DNA of 64,000 bases, from positions 1 to 64,000 of the forward strand of contig JAFAYV010000070.1 of the NCBI GenBank assembly GCA_019240115.1, written 5' to 3'. Positions 41,585-50,281 of this stretch are shown here, one piece after another. Made by a program: the position numbers and the translations under genes. The stretch's first letter is position 1; each line of letters opens with the position of its first letter. This stretch comes from Solirubrobacterales bacterium (GTDB taxonomy: Bacteria; Actinomycetota; Thermoleophilia; Solirubrobacterales; Solirubrobacteraceae). The notes under the pieces were generated by a model. That model made no database searches. It saw nothing but the letters and a program-made list of their open reading frames with translations, and was not told where the DNA came from.

Positions 41585-41636
41585 GCGCCTATTGCGCAAG
41601 CGCGAACCGAACCGCGCCTATTGCGCAAGCGCGAAC
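41585..41636. repeat. two 23-bp direct repeats each containing TTGCGCAA
   Basis: gcgcctattgcgcaagcgcg followed by aac occurs at 41585-41607 and 41614-41636, period 29 bp. Each copy contains the 8-bp palindrome TTGCGCAA within flanking GCG arms. About 140 bp upstream of the sulfite-oxidase-fold gene; plausible paired binding sites for a dimeric regulator. Confidence 0.75.
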
Positions 41637-41691
41637 ATGTGTAGCGCGCGCGAGTCCCGATGGCGCGCCGACGAACCCGAGGCGACCCTGG

Positions 41692-41838
41692 TCAGCACCC
41701 ACGCGCACATCGGCGTGTCGTTGCGCCACCGCCACGCCTCGTCGCGGTCACGGCGTCAAACGCCTCGGTGAAGTCCTGCGTGTCGTCGGAGTCGACCGTG
41801 ACGCTCGCGCCCCAGGCCAGAGCCGCTCCATCGGTCAT
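41692..41838 (-). CDS. short reading frame with a strong ribosome-binding site
   Basis: 48 aa, starting MTDGAALAWGASVTVDSDDT. An AAAGGAG Shine-Dalgarno 6 nt before the ATG (41838) is unusually good for this window. The last ~15 residues (RRGGGATTRRCARGC) look out of frame; a shift would continue as DEAWRWRNDTPMCAWVL. It may be a small protein or a frameshifted gene. No family recognised; the rest of 41448-41999 shows only the repeats above. Confidence 0.4.
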   Translation of the reverse strand: MTDGAALAWGASVTVDSDDTQDFTEAFDAVTATRRGGGATTRRCARGC

Positions 41839-41999
41839 CGCGAGCTCCTTTCGCTGCCCGGGCGGGGTGCTCGAGATCCCGGTGCGCGCCGCCCTGAAGC
41901 ATGTTTGGACTCTGGCCCGCCGGTACCCCGAGGCGAAACGGACCCGTCGACGCACGGTCAGCTGACGAACCGCGAACGTCGTCGTGGTCCTCCGGCCGC

Positions 42000-42473
42000 T
42001 CAGAGGAGGTCTTCGGCTTTCTTGTAGGCGATCTGGAGAAGATCGGAGCCGGTCACGATCACGAAGGCCGACGCCGTCCACCGGGTCGCGCGCGGTGCGA
42101 TCAACAGGCCGACGACGAAGGTGGTGGCGATCCACATCCCGAGGCAATATGGGCAGACGAGCAACTCGCCGAGGGCACGACGTAACCCGCGACCGCGTGC
42201 CGCCTCGTCGACCTCGCCGGGGCCGTCGTCACCCTGGAAGACGGTGAACGGCGCTCGGAGTCCGCTCGTGACGCGGTCGTGCGCGATCATCCGCGCGGCC
42301 TTGTGGGTCGCCACCGCTCCGAGTGCGAGATCACCGCCAGCTGGACGCTTGGGAAGCCCGCGCCGGGAGTGTCTCAGCCATGTGGCGAAGGCGGCGCACA
42401 GCCCCAGGTAGACGCTGGTGAGAAGCCGGTAGCTGGCGAGTGGGCGGTACTGGGCAGGGGAATGCCCGCTCAT
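42000..42473 (-). CDS. DUF1360 membrane-associated protein
   Basis: 157 aa from MSGHSPAQYRPLASYRLL; in-frame starts upstream at 42506 or 42512 cannot be excluded. The family pattern is clear: DLALGAVATHKAARMIAHDR, then VTSGLRAPFTVF, LGELLVCPYCLGMWIAT (Cys pair) and a C-terminal LLQIAYKKAEDLL. Two or three hydrophobic helices. DUF1360 proteins have no known function (sporulation-associated in some Bacillus). A broken relative lies at 46280-46378. Confidence 0.8.
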   Translation of the reverse strand: MSGHSPAQYRPLASYRLLTSVYLGLCAAFATWLRHSRRGLPKRPAGGDLALGAVATHKAARMIAHDRVTSGLRAPFTVFQGDDGPGEVDEAARGRGLRRALGELLVCPYCLGMWIATTFVVGLLIAPRATRWTASAFVIVTGSDLLQIAYKKAEDLL

Positions 42474-42788
42474 CGTTCGCCGACGCTCGGTACGGATCGC
42501 CTCCATAACCACCGGTCGCTACCCGGCCCGCGCCCGGCAACACAAACATCCGCGACCGCACAGCTGCCGTGGCGAGGGGTGTGACGCGACATCGCCGCTA
42601 TGTCCAGCTTCATGAACCACACCTATGGGCCGCCGGCTCGGCCGCCGTCCCCCTCGGGTGAGATCACGCTGCCCGCGGCAACCGTCGCCACCCCGCGCCC
42701 GTTGTTCGCGGACATCACCGCGCCTCTACCCGCGGCGGGGCCGGTACACCGACGGCGGACAAGCGCCCAACCGTGGGCGCCGCTACCG
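42474..42788. other. 315-bp gap without a recognisable gene
   Basis: Lies between the start of the DUF1360 gene and the end of gpgS. No hairpin, repeat or family-matching frame was seen. Confidence 0.5.
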
Positions 42789-43751
42789 CTAGGACACGGG
42801 GGTCGCAACCGCCGTGTCCTGATGCCGGCCGCGTTCGCGCACCGGTGGACGCTCCGCGATCGCGACCGCCGCCCGAGCACCATCCTCCCAGGGTCGAACG
42901 TAGAGCCCGGGCTCCGTCGCGCACGTCGCCTGGCCCTCACGGCGCGCGATCCGGTTCTCCACCGCGGCGAGAACCGCATAGGCCATCTCGCCCAACGCCC
43001 GCAGTGGCTGGTGGTGGTTCTGGCGGGTGCCGAGCGCACACTCGGCCAGCCCCTCGAGGCCGCAAGCGCTCAGCGCGTCCATCAGCACCCCGATCTCGAC
43101 TCCGTAACCGACCGGAAATGGGATCGCCTCCAGCAGATCGCGCCGGGCGGCGAACTCTCCGGCCAAGGGCTGGGCGAACCCCGCCAGCCGTGGCTCGTGC
43201 CGGTTCAGCAGGGGCCGCGCCATCAGCTCGGTCACCCGGCCGCCCTCGTGCGGTAGCTTGACCGAGCCGACATCCAGCGGGCGCTCGAAGGCTCCTTTGA
43301 CCAGCGAGATCGACGGATCGGTCAACAGCGGACCGAGCAGTCCGCGCAGGTGGGCGGGATCGGGGTCGGCCGTGTCCCCGTCGAGAAAGCAGACGACGTC
43401 CCCGGTGGTGATCTGGAGGGCCCGCCACATCGCGTCGCCTTTTCCCTGGGTCGGACCGACCTCGGTCACCAGGTCATCCTGCTGTATAACGTGCACGCCG
43501 ACGTCGGCGGCGATCCGCGCGGTGCCGTCGTTCGAGTCCGCGTCGATCACGACCAGCTCGTCGACGAGTCCGCGTGCCGCCAGCGGACCGACCGTACGCT
43601 GCAGTACGCCGGCCACCGTACCGGCGCACTCCTTGGTGGGCACGATCACGGTGACCGTGCGCCGTCGCTTGCAAGCGCGCAGCTGCCCGAGATCGAACTC
43701 GTCGGCCCGGTAGCGGCGTCGGGCCAGCCAATCGCCGACACCGATGTCCAC
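42789..43751 (-). CDS. gpgS: glucosyl-3-phosphoglycerate synthase
   Basis: 320 aa if started at GTG 43751 (VDIGVGDWLARRRYRADEFD), matching the ~324 aa of mycobacterial GpgS. GT-A/GT2 fold: TVTVIVPTKECAGTVAGVL, DELVVIDADSNDGTARIA, QGKGDAMWRAL, CFLDGDTADP (metal site) and GGRVTELMARPLL with QPLAGEFAARRDLL. It transfers glucose from UDP-glucose to 3-phosphoglycerate, the first step to glucosylglycerate and methylglucose lipopolysaccharide. The frame continues upstream without stop into a truncated second GT2 domain. Confidence 0.85.
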   Translation of the reverse strand: MDIGVGDWLARRRYRADEFDLGQLRACKRRRTVTVIVPTKECAGTVAGVLQRTVGPLAARGLVDELVVIDADSNDGTARIAADVGVHVIQQDDLVTEVGPTQGKGDAMWRALQITTGDVVCFLDGDTADPDPAHLRGLLGPLLTDPSISLVKGAFERPLDVGSVKLPHEGGRVTELMARPLLNRHEPRLAGFAQPLAGEFAARRDLLEAIPFPVGYGVEIGVLMDALSACGLEGLAECALGTRQNHHQPLRALGEMAYAVLAAVENRIARREGQATCATEPGLYVRPWEDGARAAVAIAERPPVRERGRHQDTAVATPVS

Positions 43752-44153
43752 CGGCCATCCCTGCGGCACCCGACCGTCGCTGCGCTGCGAGGTGCGGGCC
43801 TGGACGTCGTCGCCTCCGAGCTCCGGAATCCGATGGGGTCGTGAGCCGGCGTCGGGACCGGCGGACGATCCCGCCGGCCGACCGACCTCGAGCAGCCGGG
43901 GGCGTGCCGGGCCGGTTCCGAGCCGGCGGGCCGATCCGACGCCGGCGCCCGCCCTCCGCAGCAGCGTCAGGTCGATCCCGAGCTCGGCGGCGATCTGACG
44001 CGCCACCTCGCCGATCAGATCGCGGCCGGGGTCGAGCACGACGACCAGCTCACATGCGCCGGCGGCGATCGTCTGGACGGCGAGCGCGCGCAGGCAGCCC
44101 GCGATCCGGACCTGCTCATCCCGCGCGGGGACGACGACCCCTATCAGGTCCAC
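43752..44153 (-). pseudogene. truncated GT2 glycosyltransferase N-terminus, in frame with gpgS
   Basis: ATG at 44153 overlaps the upstream flavoprotein stop by 10 bp. Residues 1-80 are a normal GT2 start (MDLIGVVVPARDEQVRIAGC, then ELVVVLDPGRD and GAGVGSARRLG). The next ~50 residues (PRLLEVGRPAGSSAGPDAGS) still echo the family, then it runs into GpgS with no stop. The acceptor domain is missing. It may be a remnant that now gives a 454-aa fusion, or it may be ignored if translation restarts at 43751. Confidence 0.6.
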
Positions 44154-45313
44154 GGAGCACCGCGAGCGATCAAGCGACCGCCGTGTTCGTAGTCGGCGTC
44201 GGCGGCGTGGGCGAGCACCCCGACGAGCACCCCCTGGCGGCCGTACCAGGTCGTGAAGCCTCCGTCAGGGTGAGCCGTGTGGCGTGCGACGTCGTAGCCG
44301 TCACCCCAGGCTGCGTACTTCAGTACGCGGTCGCCGATCGTCGACCAGAAGCCGGGGACGGCGTCCCATCGCGCATCGCCCCCCGCCGCAGTGGCGCCGG
44401 CGATCTGACCCTGCTCGAGGGCATCACCCCAGTGCTCGACCCGGATCCGGCGTCCGGCGGTGGCGTTCTTGGCCAGGCACACATCGCCGGCGGCGAGCAC
44501 GCCGGGCAGCTCGGTGCGCATGGCGACGTCGACCGGCACCGCGCCGTTCACCGAAGACAGACCCAGCGCTGTCACCAGCTCAGAGCGAGGCGCGACCCCG
44601 GTGGCCATCACCACCACCTTCGCCTCGATGGGCACGTCGTCCGCCGAGAGGTGCAGGGTGTCGTCGCGTCGCTCGATCGCCTCCACGGCGCGAGCGAAGT
44701 GAGTCTCGACTCCCTCCTCGCGCAGCCACGACGCGATGACCTCGGCCGACTCGGAGCCGAGCCGACTCACGTTCGGGGCCTGCTCGTCTGAGATCATCGT
44801 CACCGGATGGCCGCGCCGACGCAGCGACGCCGCGATCTCGCAGCCGATGAAGCCTGAGCCGACGACGATGACCGGGTCGCCGGCCACCAGTCGCCGCAGG
44901 AGCTCGCGCACGTGGTCCAGCGAACGCACGACGCGGACGCCAGGATCATCGACTCCGGGAATCGGCAACCGCCGCGGCTCCGCGCCGGTGGCCAGAACGC
45001 ACCGGTGATAGCCGAGGCTCCGTCCGCCGGCCAGCGTCACGCTGCGCTCCACGGGATCGATCCTCATCGCCCGGCCGCCGACGAGCGAGGCGTCGTTTCC
45101 GGTCAGCCAGGCATCGGACTCGAGCGGGAGCGCCTCCTCGTCCATGTCGCCCCGGAGCAGCTCCTTGGTCAGCGGCGGGCGGAGGTAGGGCATGCGCTCC
45201 TCGTCGGTGACGATCGCCACGGGTCCGTCGCCGTCCGCGTCGCGGTAGGCTCGCGCCGCCGAGAATCCGGCCGGCCCCCCTCCCACCACCACGAGGCCAA
45301 ACTCGTCGCTCAC
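44144..45313 (-). CDS. ferredoxin/rubredoxin reductase-like FAD-NAD(P)H oxidoreductase
   Basis: 389 aa. FAD motif LVVVGGGPAGFSAARAY at the start, NAD(P) motif VIVVGSGFIGCEIAASLRRR near residue 150, the ATGAEPRRLPIPG signature and LAAGDVCLAKN before the second FAD contact. The C-terminal domain (EHWGDALEQGQIAGATAAGG) is typical of ferredoxin reductases of dioxygenase/P450 systems and AIF-like proteins. No ferredoxin gene is adjacent, so the partner is unknown. Confidence 0.85.
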   Translation of the reverse strand: MSDEFGLVVVGGGPAGFSAARAYRDADGDGPVAIVTDEERMPYLRPPLTKELLRGDMDEEALPLESDAWLTGNDASLVGGRAMRIDPVERSVTLAGGRSLGYHRCVLATGAEPRRLPIPGVDDPGVRVVRSLDHVRELLRRLVAGDPVIVVGSGFIGCEIAASLRRRGHPVTMISDEQAPNVSRLGSESAEVIASWLREEGVETHFARAVEAIERRDDTLHLSADDVPIEAKVVVMATGVAPRSELVTALGLSSVNGAVPVDVAMRTELPGVLAAGDVCLAKNATAGRRIRVEHWGDALEQGQIAGATAAGGDARWDAVPGFWSTIGDRVLKYAAWGDGYDVARHTAHPDGGFTTWYGRQGVLVGVLAHAADADYEHGGRLIARGAPWT

Positions 45314-45364
45314 CGCTGCTCCACGGTGAGCCGGCCCGCATCGCGCGGCGCGACGGGCAGTTCA

Positions 45365-45390
45365 GCCTCCGGCCGGCGGGGGCCGGAGGC
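45365..45390. terminator. hairpin between the VOC gene and the flavoprotein gene
   Basis: Perfect 10-bp stem GCCTCCGGCC / GGCCGGAGGC with a 6-nt loop, 132 bp beyond the minus-strand stop of the VOC gene. Probably its terminator. Confidence 0.6.
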
Positions 45391-45521
45391 AAGCGAGGAC
45401 TCGGCGGCAGCGCGCACGGTCCGGCGCTACCCGCCGCGGCGGCGGCCTCACATTACGAAAGGGGTCCGGTGTCTCGTCGAGCGGCCGTTCGGATGGCCGG
45501 CGCCCGTGGTCGACCCCTCGG

Positions 45522-45983
45522 TCAGCTCAGCGCCTTCACTCCGTGGCGGCGCCCCGGGTCGCGCTCGAAGAAGTCCCACACCTCGACCAGATTCCCCGCC
45601 GGATCGCGAAAGTAGATGGAGCGATCCCCGCCGTCGTGGCGCACCGGTCCCCGCACCCCAACCCCGGCATCGCACAGCCGCCGGCTGATGACCTCCAGCT
45701 GCCGGGGCGCCGCCGACAGCGCGAAGTGCACGTGGCGCTCGCCGCGGTCGCCGTACTCCTTGGGTCCGGGGCACCACAGACCCAGCCGGGTCCGTCCGCC
45801 CAACGCCAGCCAGACACGATCGTGCTCGCGATCGAGCACCTCCAGGCCCAGCACGTCCCCGTAGAAGGCCTCGAGCATCTCCAGCTCGGAGGTCTCGAGC
45901 GTCAGCTCGGCCACCCCGCGCACGAGACTGCCGGGCGACGCATCGGGCCCCGTATGGGCATCCACCATCGAGAGCTTAGGCAC
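45522..45983 (-). CDS. VOC (glyoxalase/dioxygenase fold) protein
   Basis: 153 aa. One VOC module: VAELTLETSELEMLEAFYGD at the start, HVHFALSAAPRQLE in the middle (metal-type His) and SIYFRDPAGNLVEVWDF at the end (metal-type Glu). These positions match metal ligands of glyoxalase I or extradiol enzymes, but the substrate cannot be assigned. Stands alone. Confidence 0.82.
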   Translation of the reverse strand: MPKLSMVDAHTGPDASPGSLVRGVAELTLETSELEMLEAFYGDVLGLEVLDREHDRVWLALGGRTRLGLWCPGPKEYGDRGERHVHFALSAAPRQLEVISRRLCDAGVGVRGPVRHDGGDRSIYFRDPAGNLVEVWDFFERDPGRRHGVKALS

Positions 45984-46476
45984 CCGGCGGCAAGCCCGGA
46001 AACCCCGGCGTCCCGCCGCTCCTGCCGGCTAGCCATCAATCGGCGGCCCGGATCAAGGCGCTCGACGGCGTGGTGCCCGGCTCCGAGCGTTCTCCTCCAG
46101 CAGAGCTACCTGCAGCCGCCAAGCTCTGACCGACGTCAGACCGTGATCAAGTGCGGTCGGGTAATCCACTCTCACAACACTCTCAGAAGAACCGAGCTCG
46201 AGCTGATCGATCTCGATCGGGCACCCTGACGCGGCGTTCCTCAGATCTTCATGCTCTTGGCGGGTGGAGGAGGCCACGAAGCGCCGCTCTGGCGGCCGCG
46301 ATCGCCGCCACCTTCACCGCGCTGGCCGGCGCGGATGGTCTCCAGATCGCCTACGCCAAAGCCGAGGGCGTTCTCTGACCAGGGGGGTGCCGGGTCGAGC
46401 CAGGGGCGGCGCCGAGCGCCGGCCCAGACCCGAGGACATCAGCGCGATCACGGGCACCTTGCGTGACGTGACGTGC
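45984..46476. other. 493-bp gap with a DUF1360 remnant, otherwise empty
   Basis: Lower GC than the surroundings near 46130-46260. Short frames here (for example a 74-codon minus-strand frame at 46053-46277) match nothing. The only recognisable content is the plus-strand DUF1360 C-terminus at 46280-46378. Confidence 0.55.
46280..46378 (+). pseudogene. C-terminal remnant of a DUF1360 gene
   Basis: The frame encodes AATFTALAGADGLQIAYAKA followed by EGVL and a stop. It parallels the C-terminus of the intact DUF1360 protein at 42000 (FVIVTGSDLLQIAYKKAEDL). The conserved upstream part, with its Cys pair, is absent. Confidence 0.55.
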
Positions 46477-47709
46477 TCAGTGGCCGTCGGGCACCGGGTC
46501 GCCCGGACGCAGCACGGGCGGATCGGCGGTCACCGTCTCTGGGTACTTCAGTCCGGTGCCGGTGTTGAGCAGCACGACCCGTTCGTCGCGCTGCAGCCAA
46601 CCGGTCTCGCGCAGGCGCCGGGCAGCGGCCACGGTCGCGGCGCCTTCGGGGCAGACGAACGCGCCCTCGAGACGGGCGAGCTCGTGCATCGCATCGAGGA
46701 GCTCGGGGTCCGGCACGGCGACCGCACAACCGCCCGTGTCGTAGATCGCGTCGAGCATCAACGGGGCGCCCAACGGCTTGGCGACGTTGATGCCGAAGGC
46801 GATCGTCTCCCCGTCCCCCCACGGCGCCGCCCGGCGCTCGCCGGCCTCGTAGGCGCGAACGACCGGCGCGCAGCCCGCTGACTGGACCGCGACCAGCCGC
46901 GGGAACGGGCCGTCGTACCAGCCGAGCTCGCGCAGCTCACTCATCGCCTTATGGATGCCGATCAGGCCGACGCCGCCCCCGGCGGGATAGATGATGACGT
47001 CGGGCATCCGCGCGCCGAGCTGCTCGAAGAGCTCCAGGCCCATCGTCTTCTTGCCCTCCAGGCGGTAGGGCTCCTTGAGCGTCGAGACGTCGAACCAGCC
47101 GCGATCCGCGACGGCGCGCGCGACGATGGCCCCCGCGTCTGCGATCGCCCCGTCGACGAGCGACAGCTGCGCGCCGGCGACGGCGCACTCGCGGCGAGTC
47201 ACCCCCGGGGCGTCGATCGGCATCACCACGAGCGCCGCCAGACCGGCTCGCGCGGCGTAGACCGACCACGCCGCCCCCGCATTGCCGTTGGTCGGCATCG
47301 CGACCCGCTCGATGCCCAGCTCGCGTGCGCGGGACACGCCCACGGCAGCGCCGCGCGCCTTGAACGTCCCCGTCGGCCCGATGCCCTCGTCCTTGAGCGC
47401 CAGTCGGGAAAGATCGAGCCGCTCGCCGAGCCGCGGCAGCGCGACGAGCGGCGTCATCCCCTCGCCGAGCGTGGTGACGTGCTCGTCGTCGCGGACCGGC
47501 AGCAGCTCGCGGTACCGCCACAGGGTCCGCGGACGATCTGCCAGGGCGGCGGGCGAGAGTGCGCCGGCCAGCCTCGTCAGGTCATACCGGGCGAGCAGCG
47601 GCGAGCCGCACGCGCACAGGTTCTGCGGGCGATCGGCGTCGAAGGTCCGACCGCATTCCGAGCATTGCAGATGGCTGAGATAGGACGTGGCCACGCCGCT
47701 GGCGATCAT
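46477..47709 (-). CDS. thrC: threonine synthase
   Basis: 410 aa. An N-terminal Cys4 knuckle (C16/C19, C32/C34: LQCSECGRTF, LCACGSPL) precedes the PLP fold-type II domain; the PLP lysine is Lys117 in GPTGTFKARGA, the phosphate-binding loop is PAGGGVGLIG, and a MPTNGNAGAAWS motif is present. It converts O-phosphohomoserine to threonine. The zinc-knuckle form is common in actinobacteria and archaea, which also have paralogues of other specificity. Not linked to hom or thrB here. Confidence 0.85.
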   Translation of the reverse strand: MIASGVATSYLSHLQCSECGRTFDADRPQNLCACGSPLLARYDLTRLAGALSPAALADRPRTLWRYRELLPVRDDEHVTTLGEGMTPLVALPRLGERLDLSRLALKDEGIGPTGTFKARGAAVGVSRARELGIERVAMPTNGNAGAAWSVYAARAGLAALVVMPIDAPGVTRRECAVAGAQLSLVDGAIADAGAIVARAVADRGWFDVSTLKEPYRLEGKKTMGLELFEQLGARMPDVIIYPAGGGVGLIGIHKAMSELRELGWYDGPFPRLVAVQSAGCAPVVRAYEAGERRAAPWGDGETIAFGINVAKPLGAPLMLDAIYDTGGCAVAVPDPELLDAMHELARLEGAFVCPEGAATVAAARRLRETGWLQRDERVVLLNTGTGLKYPETVTADPPVLRPGDPVPDGH

Positions 47710-47843
47710 CTCGTTCGTGGTCGCCCGTCACCCCTGCACCGTGTCAACCTCCTGACGCGGTAGGCGACCCGGAGGTGAGCCAACGGGCGTTGGAATGCGG
47801 CCCCGACGCTCAAGTTCTCCGCGCGTTCTTCGATAAGGGCACT

Positions 47844-50027
47844 ATGACTGACCCTCAAGAGCGAGTCGCAGGCGTCGTCGTCGCCGACGCTACCCGGGAT
47901 GGGTGCCCGCTGACCTACGCCAGCGCCGGGTTCGAGCAGCTGACCGGCTACGCCGCGGCTGAGGTCCTCGGTGGATCGTGCAGCATCCTGCAGGGCTCCG
48001 GAACCGATCCGCGTGCGGTCGACGTACTGCGTCAGGCGGTCGCCGCCGGACGCGACGCGTACGTCACGCTGCTCAACTACCGCAAGGACGGCTCCACGTT
48101 CTGGAACGAGGTGGCTCTCGCCGCGCAGCGCGACGAGGGGGGTCGGGTCGTGCGCTATCTCGCCGTGCAGAGGGACGTGAGCGCTCGGATCCGTGCGGAG
48201 GAGCGGATTCACGAGCTCGCCTACTACGACTCGTTGACCGGCCTGGCCAACCGAGCGGCGCTGACCGACGCCTTGAGCGATGCGTTGGCCGTCGCAGGCG
48301 TACAGGACGTCCAGCTCGCGTTGTTGTTCATCGACATCGACGACTTCAAGAGGATCAACGACACGTACGGTCACCCCGCCGGCGATTTCGTGCTGCGCGC
48401 CGTCGCCGAGCGGCTGCGCTCGGTCGTGCGCTCCGGCGACCTCCTTGCCCGTCGCGGCGCAGATGAGTTCCTGCTGCTCGTGCGCGACGTCCCCGACGTG
48501 CAGGATCTCGCCGCCGACCTCGCGACGCGCGCGGTCGACTGTCTGCGCGAGCCGATCATGCTCAGCGACGGGCGCTCGGTGACCGCGCGGGCGTCGGTCG
48601 GCGTCAGCGCCTATCCGTGCGACGCGGTCACGGTCGAGGATCTCCTCGGCCACGCCGACGTCGCGATGGACATCGCCAAGGGCGCCGGCAAGGACCGCTT
48701 TCACGTCTACCGCGCCCGGAGCCTCAAGGCCGGCCACCTGGAGAGCTCTGACTTCGACCCCGCCACGGCGACCGACGAGCTCGAGCGGATCATCGCCGAG
48801 CGGGCGATCACGCCCGTGTTTCAGCCGATCGTCATGATCGACGGTGATCGGGTGATCGGCTATGAGGCCCTCGCCCGCGGTCCCGAGGGATCGGTGCTGC
48901 ACCGTCCAGACCGGCTGTTCGCGGCCGCCGAGACGGCCGGACGTATCGACGACCTCGACTGGCTGTGCCGGACGCGCGCGGTCGAGGCTGCTCTGAGCGC
49001 GGACCTCGGTCGAGGCGCCACATTGTTCTTGAACTGCGAGCCCTCGGCGGTCGGATCGCTCTGTCCACCCGAGCTTCGCGAGACGTGGGCGCGCGGCCAG
49101 GCCGAGCTCGATCTCGTGCTGGAGATCACCGAACGCGCGGTCACCGACCGACCGGCCGAGCTCTCCCGGCTCGTCGGCGAGCACCGTCGCGCCGGACGCG
49201 GCATCGCCCTTGATGACATCGGCGCCGACGTGCGCTCACTCGCCTTGCTGCCGTTCGTGCAACCCGACGTGATCAAGCTCGACCTGCGGCTCGTGCAACA
49301 TCGTCCGTCGTCCGATCAGGCGGCGATCGTCTCGGCGGTGGCGGCCGAGAGCGAGCGAACCGGTGCCATGATCCTCGCCGAGGGCATCGAGACCGATGCT
49401 CACCTGGATGTCGCCCGCTCGCTCGGCGCGACGCTTGGACAGGGCTACCGGTGGGGCCGCCCCGGTCCCCTGCCCACGCGCCCGCACCGCGCGTGGCGAC
49501 GCCCCACCAGGCCGCACTGCCCCCACCGCGGGCGGACGCCGTTCGAGGTCGTCGCCGCCGAGCTGCCGACGGCCAGCGTGACGAAAAGCCTGCTGCTGCC
49601 GATGAGCCGTCACCTCGAGAACCTCGCGCTGCGGATCGGCGAAGGCGCCGTGCTGCTCGCCGCCTTCCAGGACGCCAAGCACTTCACCCGCCGGACCGCC
49701 GCACGCTACGAGATCCTCGCCCGCGGCGCGAGCCTCGTCGCGGCGCTCGGCATCGGCCTGGACAGCGAGCCGGTCGAGCGCGTGCGCGGCGCGCACATCG
49801 ACCCCGAAGATCCGCTCGCGGGCGAATGGAGCGTCATCGTCATCGGACCGCACTTCGCCGCGGCGCTCGTCGCCCAGGACCTCGGCGACAGCTGCCGCGA
49901 GCCCGATCGCCGGTTCGTCTTCGCCACGACCTACCGCCGTGAGCTCGTCATCACGGCCGCGCGCACGCTGCTCGAGCGCATCGTCCCGGTCGCCGTCGCT
50001 CACCATCCCATCAGCGGTTCGATCTAA
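47844..50027 (+). CDS. LOV-GGDEF-EAL-DICT signalling protein
   Basis: 727 aa from ATG 47844 (AAGGG 4 nt upstream); a GTG 23 codons earlier is possible. LOV domain about 5-113 with photoactive Cys46 (GGSCSILQG), Asn78, Asn88 (LNYRKDGSTFWN) and Gln109, so flavin photochemistry is expected. GGDEF domain about 125-290 carries GADEF at 205-209, probably not a cyclase. EAL domain about 312-545 keeps Glu341, Asn397, Glu427, Asp457/458, Lys478, Glu513 and Gln533, so c-di-GMP hydrolysis is likely. A DICT domain (about 566-700) closes it. Likely a light-regulated phosphodiesterase. Confidence 0.88.
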   Translation: MTDPQERVAGVVVADATRDGCPLTYASAGFEQLTGYAAAEVLGGSCSILQGSGTDPRAVDVLRQAVAAGRDAYVTLLNYRKDGSTFWNEVALAAQRDEGGRVVRYLAVQRDVSARIRAEERIHELAYYDSLTGLANRAALTDALSDALAVAGVQDVQLALLFIDIDDFKRINDTYGHPAGDFVLRAVAERLRSVVRSGDLLARRGADEFLLLVRDVPDVQDLAADLATRAVDCLREPIMLSDGRSVTARASVGVSAYPCDAVTVEDLLGHADVAMDIAKGAGKDRFHVYRARSLKAGHLESSDFDPATATDELERIIAERAITPVFQPIVMIDGDRVIGYEALARGPEGSVLHRPDRLFAAAETAGRIDDLDWLCRTRAVEAALSADLGRGATLFLNCEPSAVGSLCPPELRETWARGQAELDLVLEITERAVTDRPAELSRLVGEHRRAGRGIALDDIGADVRSLALLPFVQPDVIKLDLRLVQHRPSSDQAAIVSAVAAESERTGAMILAEGIETDAHLDVARSLGATLGQGYRWGRPGPLPTRPHRAWRRPTRPHCPHRGRTPFEVVAAELPTASVTKSLLLPMSRHLENLALRIGEGAVLLAAFQDAKHFTRRTAARYEILARGASLVAALGIGLDSEPVERVRGAHIDPEDPLAGEWSVIVIGPHFAAALVAQDLGDSCREPDRRFVFATTYRRELVITAARTLLERIVPVAVAHHPISGSI

Positions 50028-50281
50028 AAGGCGCCCAGGCGGTTCGGAGGCGGCCTTCGACTTGGCGAGCCGGGCGTGCTCTGGAGCCGTTGAGAAAGTC
50101 GTGTATCTATGTGAGGCTTCGCCTTCCGCGGGTAGCGAGGGCAGGACACCCGAGCAGGAGGATCTGACGACATGGCCACGGAATTGCACACGAGAGCCGG
50201 CGCTACCCACCGGCGGCCCCGGAACCGCCGAGGAGGACGATTCGGAGCAGGTCGAGTCCTCCCATCCGGTGTGGGCGAGTG

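Noticed and set aside
46053-46277. 74-codon minus-strand frame in the gap before thrC
   Set aside because: No clear Shine-Dalgarno, no family match, and overlap with the region of the DUF1360 remnant.
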